Positions 1 through 12,395 of a stretch of DNA of 64,000 bases are shown one piece after another (position 1 is the first letter of the stretch; each line of letters begins with the position of its first letter). The notes below the pieces were generated by a model that ran no database searches, had not been told where the DNA came from, and saw nothing but the letters and a program-made list of their open reading frames with translations. The translations under genes and the position numbers were made by a program. This stretch comes from [Phialemoniopsis] sp. UDSM-2020 (taxonomy: Eukaryota; Ascomycota; Sordariomycetes; Thyridiales; Thyridiaceae): positions 2,666,001 through 2,730,000 of the forward strand of contig JAEILZ010000004.1 in the NCBI GenBank assembly GCA_018873225.1, given 5' to 3'.

Positions 1-2342
1 CCAGGACATCCGGAAGTACGGCGCACCTGTCGAGCTGCGAGAGCTGTTGGTCAAGTTCAAGGACCAAGGCCTTAGTGTGGCGGATACCATGAAGGTGCTG
101 CGTACCACGCAGCTGCTGGCGCAGCGCATAGGCGAGGCGAAGAAGGGAAAGGCAACCGACGACATGTTCGACTCCAACGAGCCGCGGAACCCTTTCGCCT
201 CCGGCCAACAGCAGCAGCAGGGCAACCAGGGTTCTGAGCAAGGAAAGCAGGGCAAGGGTGGACCGAACAAGGACCAGCCAAGGGTGAGGGTATTCGACGG
301 CAGCGACTTCATGACATGGGCCGTTGGCGCAATGCTCCTTTATCCTCTCTACTCCATGGTCTTCCCTGGCGAGTCGAGCCGCGAGATCACCTGGCAGGAG
401 TTGCGCAGGAATTTCCTGAACAAGGGTCTCGTTGAGAAGCTTGTTGTCATCAAGGACCGTGTGCGTGTCGAGCTCAATCGCGAGGCCACTCAGCAGATGT
501 ACCCCGACTCCGTTGCTGCCCAACCCGGCTTCCACTACTACTTCACCATTGGCTCTGTTGATGCTTTCGAGAGGAGAGTGGAGGAGGCTCAGGACGAGCT
601 CGACATCCCGCCATCTGAGAGGATCCCAGTCAGTTACATGACCGAGGGCATGCTCAGCAGCTTCCTTCTCGCATTTGGCCCTACTCTCATGATCGTTGGT
701 CTGCTCTACTGGATGTCCAGGAGAGCTGGCGGCGGCATGGGTGGCGGCTCTAGCGGAGTGTTCGGTTTCGGCAAGAGCAAGGCTAAGCGCTTCAACCACG
801 AGTCTGCCGTCAAGGTCAAGTTCGCCGATGTCGCTGGTATGGACGAGGCCAAGTTGGAGATCATGGAATTCGTCAGCTTCCTCAAGACCCCTGAGAAGTT
901 CCAGCGTCTAGGCGCCAAGATTCCCCGCGGTGCCATTCTCGCTGGTCCTCCTGGTACTGGTAAAACCCTGCTCGCCAAGGCCACTGCTGGCGAGTCCGGT
1001 GTGCCGTTCTTCAGCGTCAGTGGTTCCGAGTTCGTGGAGATGTTTGTTGGTGTTGGTGCGTCGCGTGTGAGGGATCTTTTTGCCACCGCTCGCAAGAACT
1101 CGCCTTGCATCATCTTCATCGATGAGATCGACGCTATCGGAAAGTCTCGTAGTGACGGAAGCCGGTTCGGCGGCAACGAGGAACGCGAGGCTACGCTCAA
1201 CCAGATTCTGACTGAAATGGATGGTTTCAACACTTCTGAGCAGGTGGTCGTTCTCGCTGGCACCAACAGGCCCGACATTCTTGACAAGGCGCTCATGCGA
1301 CCTGGTCGTTTCGATCGTCACATCAACATTGACCGGCCCACGATGAAGGGACGGCAGGATATCTTCAAGGTCCACTTGAAGAAGATCACGACGAACGAGG
1401 ACCTCGAATACCTGACTGGCAGACTTGCAGCTTTGACACCTGGCTTCGCTGGCGCTGACATTGCCAACGCCGTCAACGAAGCTGCCCTCATTGGTAAGAT
1501 TCCACCTCCTCACTTTCAGGCGCTACGTTCAACTTACTAACTTTCAAACAGCTGCCAGAGCCAACGCCACCAGCGTCGAGATGATCCACTTCGAGCAGGC
1601 TATCGAGCGTGTCATTGGCGGTCTTGAGCGCAAGTCCCTCGTTCTTAACCCCGAGGAGAAGCGCACCGTTGCCTACCACGAGGCTGGCCATGCTATCTGC
1701 GGTTGGTACTTCAAGTACGCCGACCCTCTGCTGAAGGTCTCCATCATCCCCCGCGGCTCGGGTGCTCTGGGTTATGCGCAGTACCTGCCCCAGGGCGACG
1801 CCTACCTCATGACTGTCAACCAGCTCATGGACCGAATGGCCATGACCCTCGGCGGCCGTATCTCGGAGGAGATCCACTTCCCTACTGTCACGTCCGGCGC
1901 TAGCGACGACTTCCGCAAGGTTACCCGCATGGCTACGACCATGGTGACCGAGTGGGGCATGTCGGAGAAGCTGGGCCCCCTGCACTTCAAGCGCGACCAG
2001 AACGAGCTGCAGAAGCCGTTTGCCGAGTCCACGGCGCAGGTGATCGACTCGGAGGTCAGGCGCATCGTCGACGAGGCCTACAAGCAGTGCAAGGACCTGC
2101 TGCTGGAGAAGAAGAAGGAGGTCGGCATCGTCGCCGAGGAGCTCCTCCGCAAGGAGATGCTGACCCGCGACGACATGGTGCGCCTCCTGGGCCCCAGGCC
2201 GTTTGCCGACAACGACGAGTTCACCAAGTTCTTCAACAACGAGGGTCCCAAGAGCGCGCCGCCGCCGTTCCCCACCGAGAACACGGACGAGAGCATCCAG
2301 GGCCCCCAGCCCACTGCCTTCAAGGGAGAGGAGACGAGGTAG
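1..2342 (+). CDS. YTA12: Mitochondrial m-AAA protease subunit (Yta12/Afg3 family), 5' truncated by window edge
   Basis: ATP-dependent zinc metalloprotease of the mitochondrial inner membrane that degrades misfolded membrane proteins and processes imported ones; the Neurospora member is MAP-1. The frame is open from base 2 with no start, so the presequence and N-terminus lie outside; 760 residues are visible. In order: a Q/G-rich linker (about 180-290), a first membrane segment (about 307-360), an intermembrane-space domain, a second membrane segment (about 655-715), a glycine-rich linker, an AAA+ module with Walker A GPPGTGKT (944-967) and Walker B IFIDEID (about 1112-1132), then the peptidase domain with HEAGH (1677-1691). 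One 58-nt phase-1 intron, 1494-1551, has the branch-like TTACTAAC at 1534-1541; splicing restores NEAALIAARAN, the conserved family sequence. Stop at 2340-2342. Whether it is the Yta12 or the Afg3 paralogue cannot be settled without the N-terminus. Confidence 0.93.
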
Positions 2343-5300
2343 ATATGATTCTTATCAGTGTCTGGGCGAAAAGCCGTGTACAAGTATAACGAGCTTGGAG
2401 GGCGAGGAGCAAACCGCTCCCTCGCGGACAGCAGTGGCGGAAATGGGCATTTCCAGGCGTAAGGAAAGGATAAGGAATGAGCTTTCTCTCAACTCTACAC
2501 ATCACCACTGGACATTCACCTTAGTCCCCGCAACGGGGTATATACAGAGGGATTGGAGAATCAGCATGTCACAAGAGAGGAGGATGCAAAAGGCATTGAC
2601 TCTTCGTAGAGTCGTGTATTGTACATTTATTTTGTAGAAAAAGAAGATTCTCAGACAGAGTCGCTTCATGTTTACACGGTCTGTTTTTAGACTTGCATCT
2701 ATGTATCTCTTACGTGTGCCTAATCCGTGCAAAGTCATTATCGTCATCATGGCTTACTGTGAAGGCATTGGAGCCTTCGATTCACGGCGGTAATTCGCAA
2801 TGGTTGTAAACTACAGCGAGCTACAGATACAATAGAAGCATCCAACCCCTGAAGGGCGTGCTGGGTCGTGGGACCGTAATGGCCTCTTGTCTCTCTGAGT
2901 TGTACGAGCCATGGTCTTTGTACTTGATGTAGTACAAATATCGACTCTCGTCATGACAGTCTCGCTGTCTTTCCAACAAAGTGACTTGCCTACTTGGAAT
3001 GGAGCCAAGCACTCACGCCCAGATCCAGTGCAAGAGTCTCACGGCAAACATGATTCGGCACAGAGTGACCCGCAGGCGAGCGTACGTTGTAAGAACGGAA
3101 GAGCTGGCACCGCAACACCTCCGGTCCGGGCAGCGGCAGAGACGACGAGTCGAGGCGTCAGCTGATCAAGCGGCAGAAGGGCCTGCCTGCTTACGGGCTT
3201 CGTTCCTTGGAGTCAGGTACCTGAGACCTCGGGCAGATCAGTGCCAATAGGAGCACGAGGTACCATGTTCCTGGACCACAGTGTCTGCTGTTGGGGGTCG
3301 GCACTTGAGGTGTTCGCAGGGTCCGGAGAAGGGCATATCGGCTCGCATGGTTGGTTGGCCTAGGTTCGCGCCACAGCCACACCTTACGTACGTACATGCA
3401 TCCCATCACACGGGCTCGAGTGACAAAGGCATCAAGAGTCAAAGAGAAGTGAGGTGCTGGACGCCCTGGGACACCGGAAGCATAGGCATAGCGACGCACG
3501 GCGTGGGGACAGGTCGTATAGACAGCTCGCCATGCTGTCCCAGGAAAAGAAGGTGATGATCCATGACTGGGAAGGCCGGAGCCCACCCCAACCTCCTGTC
3601 CTCTCGAGACGAGCGAATCGCGAGCCTTCCTCTTTATTGACCTGGCGGGGGCCGAGACCGTGCTGGAACTAGACATTTTATCCGCCGCAGCAGCATCGCC
3701 AAAAAGTCCGGCGGCGGATGACGAGAAGAAGAACCAAGACGAGGGGGGCGACCAGGGGTGGACGGGAACGTGATGCGTGGTTGAGGATGGCCAACGTTTG
3801 TCAGCCACACACTTTCTGTTGCTAAGGATGTCCCTTCTGGAGGCGAGATGTTCATCTCATCATTCTTTCGCCCGTCATAATAGCGACAGTTAAGCCCTTT
3901 GCTGAACTTGTTCGGGCCTTCTACCCTGGGCAAAAAGTTGGCACGAGCAAGCATGGCGTTCAAGTCCATGCGGGCGGCTAAGTGCCACGATTGTGGAGAG
4001 TCACTAGATCAAGAAGGTGGACTTGTGCTGGGAGGCATCAAAGTCTTCTTCGATAGGCCATCCTGATATCCTCGACGAGGACTGTCTAATCTGACATGTG
4101 CCATGATTTGCATATGCAGCTTCCCATGCCATGCAAAGGTGGGACACTCGGCTCCCCGGGATAAGCTTGCTGAGTATAGTGGTCGCCAATCTAGTGAGTT
4201 CGATGAGATATTGCAAGCGTGGTGATGCTCCATCGACGAGTGGTCAATATGCCCAGGCTGTGAGTTTCTGGGTGGTGTAGAGACGGGCGAGGAAAGGGAA
4301 ATGCTGTACACTCCCGACCTCAGTCCATGGAAACCACGTGCCCGTAAACATTTGTAAATTGAACCCTCATCTATGCAGTGACATGCTGTCAAAGAAAGCT
4401 TCTTCCCACCTTCACTCGACGGTCGACGACGGCATCGCTGATGGTGCAGTCATGTGGCACCTCAAAAGTCCATATCGGGAGCATGATAGCCAGGTCAGAT
4501 CGGATATACTCCATCTCAAATGTCTCTCGGCTCAGAACAATGTGGGCCAGGGGGGAGTGGTCGGTCTCTAGGACATTCCCTGTAGTGCGAGGCTTCAACT
4601 CCAGCGAGCCCTTGTCCGTCGCTTCGAACAGCGTCTACGACTGGCCGGCCTTGAGTTGCATGGCTTGACTCTTCAGTCGATGAAGACTGCTGGTGGGCGT
4701 GCTCTGAAGGGGATCAGACCGAATCATGCCCTCCAGCTGCAGGCGGCGCAGGTCATTGAGCTTGACGAATAGTGATAGAGCCCTGGCTGTCACCTCTCAT
4801 GCTTGGCTCTGAGAACGGCTTGATATTAAGACGTGCCTGGTGCATGGTGTTCATTATGTGTGGGGACGGAGTGGTTGGCGAGCAAATCGAGGCACTCGGC
4901 GTAATTAAGTGACTCGAAGTGCGGAACGATCTATTGCGGTCAGTTCGACGAACCAAGCATAATCGGTTGGGTTGCTTATCCGCCGTGCTGGTCCTTTTGG
5001 TGACTCAAGAAGGATCGTGAAGACGCGTGCACGGGTGAGTTGTGTCAAGGTGAGGTCAAGCCTGAATTGATCTCAGCTAAGTCTCTGCCGCACATGCATG
5101 GCGATGTTGTATGTACCTGAGACTCTAGCTCGGCCTGGGCCAGTAAGACCATCTAGTCCTGCCGTCATGTCCCGGAGCGTCTGGGCTTCTGAAAGGGCTG
5201 TCCCAGTGGAACTTAGAGGTGGCAGCAGTGCTTTGTGCGCGAAATAGTGATGACAGCCAGTCCTTCCGCAGCCACACGTGGGCTCTGTGACGGTGGTGTG

Positions 5301-8300
5301 ACCATAGCCAGCCTGCCGAGCCGGCTTTGTGCCGGCATGTTGCGTTGTGGAGGGGCGCCTGCCATTCCGTATGGCCGATGAAGGAATGGGATTTTGCCTT
5401 TTTGGAACAACCGTTTGCATGAAGCGCGACCAAGTAGATGTGCCCCAGTAAACGCCGACTCATGCCAGAGGAGGCCTGACTGCCTTATTGTATTACTGTG
5501 ACATAAGTCTGTGATTTCTTGAGGCAGATAGCTTGCTGAAGTTGGTCTGAAGGTATTACGAGAGCCCCCGGGTTCAGATTGATGTTGCTCATAGAATGCC
5601 TTCGTAGGGGAGAGATGGACTCTTCCTGTAGTTATTTGATTAGTATTTGCACCCCAAAAGCGATACTACCGAGGCAAGTGTATGACAAGACTGACTTTGT
5701 TGTGATTTACGAGACCTTCCCATACCTTCGACCTGAAGAATGCCTTCACCAGGGCGTTTTGTAAATCTCTCACTCTGTGTTTTTGGTATTACGAACACAT
5801 GAAGGTGACTCTAGGGTTGTTCTCCCCGGGGCCCAAAAGGGAGTCCCTCTCGACCCCATGCCGTGTGTAAAGAGCGGAGATTCGCGATGATGATGGAAGT
5901 ATGCCAGACCGCATTCGCCAAGGGACCTGGGACATGAAGAGCCTGTGTCAGGTTGCAAGGACAGATATGGAAGAGAGCGCCGGGCTGGCCTAATTTGGGA
6001 TACCTGTGGCTAGGCTGCTGACGACCTGGATGCTAAACAACGAGCGTCTCAGGCTCCTCAAGCTCGAAGTCAGGATGATGAGCCGTGGTCATGCGGTCCG
6101 GATCACCATCTAAAATCATCTTTGACGGGGGTATCTGTGAACTGTTGTGTATAGGATGGTCGCGAAGGAAGAATGCAGTGCTCTAAACATCGTGGATAAG
6201 CGACGAGAAGCAGCTGGCAGTTCATGCTCGTCATGTCACCACTTTTCTTCCTCCGACAGCTTGAGGCAGATATCGAGTATGTGAGACCTACCGAGAGGTC
6301 ATTGTACCAAGCATTGGCCTAATATGATTGACAATGTAGATGGCCTGTGAAGTAGAGGCCGGCCACGCCAAGGTCATGCACACGGGGAATGCCAGTTCAG
6401 TGAGAATTCGCATCGGGCATGACTTACAGAAAAGAGCAGAAAATACAACAACAGACTCGGACACTGTCAGAGTCGAGATATTTGAAAACGGTGGCACAGA
6501 TGCCATTTAGTATTGGTACTGTCGTTGGTCACATCCGAGTGGCAAAGATAGGCACAGGGTTGCAGGTCCAGGTGTGAATCGTTCCTGGTTGAAGCTTTCC
6601 AGGATGCGAACAGTAGCCGCCGACATGTGAAGATCCTCCGGATCGCCTACCACATACCGACTCGTCTTCCAGGAAGATCAGCATTCAAACGAGGCCGACA
6701 GCCAGCATTGCGATTGTCTCGCCCAGACTTCCTTCATCAGCCCAATCATGAGGAACCTGGTTCTGCTGCTGGAGGCGGGCATGTAACCAAATATGACAAG
6801 ATTCTGGCACGAGATGTATGCATGTGGCCGAGAAAGGAAGTGTGATCGTGGCAGGCATGGTGATGGCAACTTTGGCATCTCCCAGCCCAGACAGTGAAAC
6901 ACCATGAATCAAAGCTCTGGTACAAAAACATTGCAGCCACCAAGAAGAATAACTCCAAATGACGATTCAGAAAAGACGGCTGGGACGACTCATCACAGTC
7001 TACTAAGATAGGTAAGTAGGCACACACCAGACTGTGCTGTTGCCCAAACTGGCGGCAGTCCTTACGAGGCAAGTGCTTCCAGACACTTCCCCAGGGCTAC
7101 CTACCTACCTAGGTATTGAGTAAAGTAGGTACTTTAGGCAAGTACAGACACCCAGCGAGATTGATGAGATTGATCAGAGCTGGCCAAAAGACAAAATTCC
7201 ACTCGCAAGATCGGTTGATGAGAGAGGTCCATCTGCTCACGAAGCCGAGTCGAAAATGAGAAGCCAAATTATTTTGGTAGTCAGTCATTCGACCAGGAAG
7301 GATCTCAAACCTCACACAACCCTTTAATTTCCTTGCAACACACCCACCAACCATAAAAAACACAGTCCGCCACGAGGTTTACTTCTCCTCCGCCCAATGC
7401 TGGTGCGATGCGAAATTCGACTTGTTTGACCCAGTTGACCCTCTCCGGCTTCGTGGTTTTCATTCGCGTGTTGGCGACCGCAGAACAAGCATGCATCCCA
7501 GCCATGTACAACCTAGACATGCCGCGTACCTGCATTCTCATTTCACTCAAACCATGGACCAGTGTCTCACCAGCCAAACCCGAATAATAAGCTCAAGCTT
7601 GGCCTCTCCGCAGGGTGATACAGGCAACGCGACACGGACAAAGCCGCTCGAGAGAGCAACATGAACGGCCCCTGAGAGACTTCTTCTTAGTCGTTATTGC
7701 TGCCATTGTTGTCATTGGAATCATCCGCCCGGCCCGGCTGCTGGCGTTTCAACTCCGTCGCCTATGCAGCATACCTCATTTTACGCGGCTGACATCATCC
7801 TGACCGATACGGACATCAAGTTGTTGATGGTCCATTGACCAGCGAGCCCCCTCTCGAGGTCGCGATGCCACAATTTCATCGAATTCTACGCTTGGGTGTG
7901 ACACGGGACATTTAACGTCCGTCGTCATCGATTTTCTTGTGCTTGCCTGTAACTACCTCGGTCCAGGTTAGACAGCACGCCACAGCAAGGCTCATCTCCG
8001 ATCACTTGGTCCAATGTTGAGTGGTCAATACACAAGTGTTGTTCTTGGTGGCGTCCCTAGCGCGCCATGTTATGCATAGGTAGCAGCTCCAAAGCCGCAG
8101 AAGCTCCGAATGTAAGGAACAGCACCCAGATGGGGAAATCGAGAGCCAGTACTGATGATGTGGGGGGTTCTCGGTTGGTCGTGGTCCTCTAATTACACCG
8201 TGCCGCGTTCGCTCCCCGCCGTTATCCCGTGGTTTGCGTGGCCTGTCAAGCCTTGTACTCGTGCCAAGACGGATAGCACGCCTGAATGCCTTCGTGCTGT

Positions 8301-11300
8301 TCAGAAAGACTTAGGTACGGAAGTACGATAACAAGCTTAAGCCTTGTGCCAACTCGCCATCCAGGCAGCTGTCATTGGCGAGTAAAGCAATCCTGGCGAG
8401 TGATATTGTTGTTGGCATACGAGGGCCTTGGTGTCCATATGTTACTCTTCTTTTCGGAAGGCTCAAGGGCTGGCCAGATGCAACACAGAAAAACGGCGTC
8501 GATTAACTTTCCTGAGCAGACACGATGAGATTACCATACCCAAGCTCCTCGACCCGGGCACAGGGCCAGCTCTCCACCGCGCTGTTCGAGAACATTGTGG
8601 GGTCTCATCTGCGGACCCGTGGCTTTCCCATGGCTGTTACAGATTATCTTACCAACTGCAAGGAGCCCTGCCCTGCCGCTCTGCACACTCATTGTGTGTA
8701 CATAGAAAGCCCGGGCAGCAGAGACACCAGGGCCGTTCATTTGCCGGTTGACTAGTCTGATCTCGAGACAAGGCACTTGATGTACAAAACAGTAGGCCGG
8801 AAGCCCGCCTCTGTGGGTTAGGGCTGCCCCTGGCATAATTACGAATGCACGTTCTCCACGCTCTGCAAATCCACTACAGCGAGTCGGAATGCTCTGTTTC
8901 CTGCCGGTCAGGCCGTATTGGGTCTTCCATCCCGCGTCGCCGTTGGGATCGCTGCAAGTGGGTTTCCTCAGTGCCTACATCCTCGGGGAATCCCTGTGGC
9001 TCATCGACTGCGGCGCGCTCCTGACCACTACTTGTCTTCGAAAGCCCAAAAGTAGACAGACCGACGGTCACTTATGAAACAGTGGGTCCTGTATGTCCCC
9101 TGTCTGGGGGGAACGACATGCCGTACCTGGGTTCGGTACAGAGAAACAGCAATGCAAAGTGCAGGTCGATGAGTGATGCGCACCTGCGATGCACTATGAG
9201 CATCGAAATGTCCGCGCCGCACCTGATCAAGCCACAGGAAGAACGGTATTCGCCGTATACCGTACCTACGACAAAGAGGCCATGGGCTCCTTTCTTAGTC
9301 TCGGCTGATACTGAAGGTCCTGGCCCTTGCAGGCCTCAGCAATTGTGTCGCCTGCAAGCAGCACTGGCACGATGCAACTCCACGATGCACGACACCTTGC
9401 CTACTCAACCTTAGCATCACCCTGGGCTAAGATCTCGCGCAGGATTGGGAGAGGAGGCAGTTGGTGTAGGATCAGCCACTCCTACAGGCACAGCTTACCC
9501 ACACCAGACGACTTGCCGTCCACCTCTCCAGCGACATGCCGAAGTAGCACCAACCCCACTGCTGGCTAGCCCTGTCCGTTTGTTCGAAGTCGGTTTGCCC
9601 TGCCCAGCAGGTCGCACACCATATCAGCCTACGGCTCCGTCGGCGCAGCTTCCCACAACCCCTACACTAGCTACCTTTGACGGATGATGCCACGATAGGT
9701 GCCTTTCTGGAGCCATATATCGTTCTGGCCGGTATTGAACTGTCTGGGGTCGGTCCTGGTATGATGACATGGTGCCACACCCGTTCAGATGCCGTTCCTA
9801 ATTCACCTCCCATCCTCGGGGCCAGCCGTCAAAGGTAGGCCATGTTGTGTCAGGCCTTGACATGCACAATCTACCACTCCAAGCCGGAGGGTCGTCACCC
9901 GGTGCACCGGTCCCTCAAACTGACGGTGAAACTCTACGCTACTCACGGGCTTGAGAAAGAACACACACATCCAGCTTTGAAGGCTGCAGGTAGACAGCCC
10001 TGAATGAAATAGGAGCAGCCGAGTCCCAGGCCTGATGAACTATACGCGCAGGGAGAGGATAGAGCGCGTTTGGGGCCTGGGTTGGCTTCAAGAGACTCCC
10101 CGCCACCTAGGTATCTCGCTTCTAGCTTACGGCTCGAATTGCCAGACTGGTGCGATGGTCTTGCATCCGGAGTAAGTCGTGCCTCAACGTGGAGTGTACC
10201 ATTCAACTGCAAGCTTTCTCATACCCTTGGCGGTCGACAGGGGTGCAAGATCTGCCCAGTGATCTTCCCATCGTTCCCTTGCCACCCTGCCAGGGCCAGG
10301 CAGGAAGGTACTTGCAACCTCGCCCGATTTCTCACTCCCCCACATATACCCTTTACGGCAATGGCAGTCTATCTCTCACATGCTCCGCTTGCGGTCTTCG
10401 AGAGTACGACGGGCAGGCAGGCCAGAATCTCCCAGTAGGTACGTAGCCACCGCTTCGTACCTGGCCTGACCCCCGAGCTTGCGGCAGTGGCTCGTCCCTT
10501 GTCGATATCGCACGGCCACCTGCGTGTGGGTATGTCTTTTCACCCAGACCAAGGCCCATGGCTATTCACACCTCCCTACCATCGCAGAAAAGCGACACAC
10601 CCTTTACCGAAGTGTGCATTTTCCTATTGGCCTGTGTCCAGAGCAGTCTCGACAACGGTCATGCTTTCATCCGTGGAGTCAACACACAAAGCTAATGTAG
10701 GAAACAGCCAATGAGCAACACCCAGATATCCCAGCCGACCTGCAATGCTGTTACCCTGTTCCTCTCCACCCTCCGAACTTCATATCCTCTTGCACGAGCG
10801 GCAACACAGGGGACAACATTGAGACTGGCGGCTGGGTGACATGGGTCGACTGAGACTTTCGTCTATGTACCTGGTCCACCACCGGGCCTGTTTGCGACCC
10901 TTCTGGTCCTTTGAGACCCAGTCTCGAGCTCTTCCAAGGTCGGACGCCTCCCCAGTCCCATTGGTCCTCCATAAGTCGCGCCATGTTCTCCATCATGCTC
11001 CCTTCATCATGTTCAGGGCATAAAGTGTTCTGTGGAGGATTTGATAGCATTGCTGGGGATGTTTCTCAATCGCAACCCGCCGATATATCTCAGCCTGGTT
11101 CGCAAGTTGTATCGTCGATCTGGCGGGGGCCTAGCAGGTGTCAGTGTTGGTTCTGTGACCCTCCCATGACACGGCATTAGCCATTCAGCCGAGAAGCCTA
11201 TGGTCCAGGTTGCTGTCATATACCTCTCTCTGCCTTTCTCTGTCCGCACCTGACAGAAACGGTGCCTGTGGCTCAGCATTTCCCTGCTTGGAAAGTCTGA

Positions 11301-12395
11301 TATTACTATATGCCACTGGAGCTTAAGGTTGCGGCCTTTCTTCATGCGACAAGTCTTCAAGTCCTTCCGAGCGCGGCACCTGTCGCTGTCTACCAGCTAA
11401 GGTCAGGTACCAGGTACGAACCGTTTCCTGTATTTGGTCCTCAGTAGACCTATCACCTCACTGCGATCGCCCGTGCAGAGCATGGTCTGTATTCGGATGC
11501 TAAGTCGACATTTCTCCGCTTTGGTTGGCGGTACCGATCGGTATTAATTCCACCTCTGTCGTACTAAAGGGCAGGGTTCGAAGGCTGTCTTCCAACCTCT
11601 ACAGCTACCCTTCGCGCCTTATACTTAATAGGGCTCGTGGGTACCGGAGAACTTCTTAGATCCATCAGCCCTGCTCAAGTGTCCTTCAAAGCCCTGAGAT
11701 CTGGACCATATAGCTAGTGTCTCCGGGGTCTGAAGCAAGGCATATCTTTCCTTCTACACCTCGTCTTCAAGACGGGCACACCTTATCTACGACACTGCTG
11801 GACACGTCGATTTCAAAGCGACAAGGAACCAAACCGCCAACTATTCTACGTTCATTTCTATCTCAAGTGTCTTGGACTACACTTGGACAAGATCTCCAAG
11901 GGCCATAACAAGATCCGAGGTTCCGATTATTTAGGAACGATACACAAGCTTCGGTGGCCGTAGACTTGAGCACGTCCACAAGGTTCTTTGGCAACGACTT
12001 TCTCTGCGGCAAGGTGACTTGGGTTGGAAAGGCTACCAGTGTCTCGACGATTAGCCTCTCCGTGTATTTCAGCACCAGAACTTGTGAGATAGATGCCAAT
12101 TCGGCACTACAGCCAGTCTTGAACTCTGCAGAGCACGACAAAACCAAGCAGGTACGATCTTCTTGGCTGAACAAGTACTCGGTTCTCGCCAAAACATTGA
12201 CAGGGCAGTGAACCTGGCATGAACGAGAATTGTCACCGGCACTTCTATCAGGGTCGAGCATAGGCAATCCAGCAGTTGCTTTTTGGCGTGGCGATCTCCG
12301 TCTGAACGACACCTGATTGCAGCTTTACACTGGGAGTGCCAGCTTCCATATTCTTCACAGCAGACGTACGCTACTCGCCGAGAACACCCTTTCCA
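2343..12395. other. About 10 kb without a supportable gene
   Basis: No open frame here shows a recognisable domain, a plausible chain of introns or any family motif. The longest frames (for example minus-strand 3191-3808, about 205 codons) are low-complexity or arginine/serine-rich and look like chance. The DNA is not AT-rich and shows no obvious repeat-induced point mutation decay. It holds scattered TACCTA/TAGGTA motifs (best at 7097-7115) and a palindromic ACGTACGTAC near 3386. It probably contains the 3' UTR of the protease gene at its left end and the promoter and leader of the homeobox gene at its right end. Confidence 0.6.

Noticed and set aside
3191..3808. 205-codon minus-strand open frame in the empty region
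   Set aside because: Ser/Arg/Pro-rich with no domain, no splice extension and no family motif; it looks like a chance frame in GC-balanced DNA.
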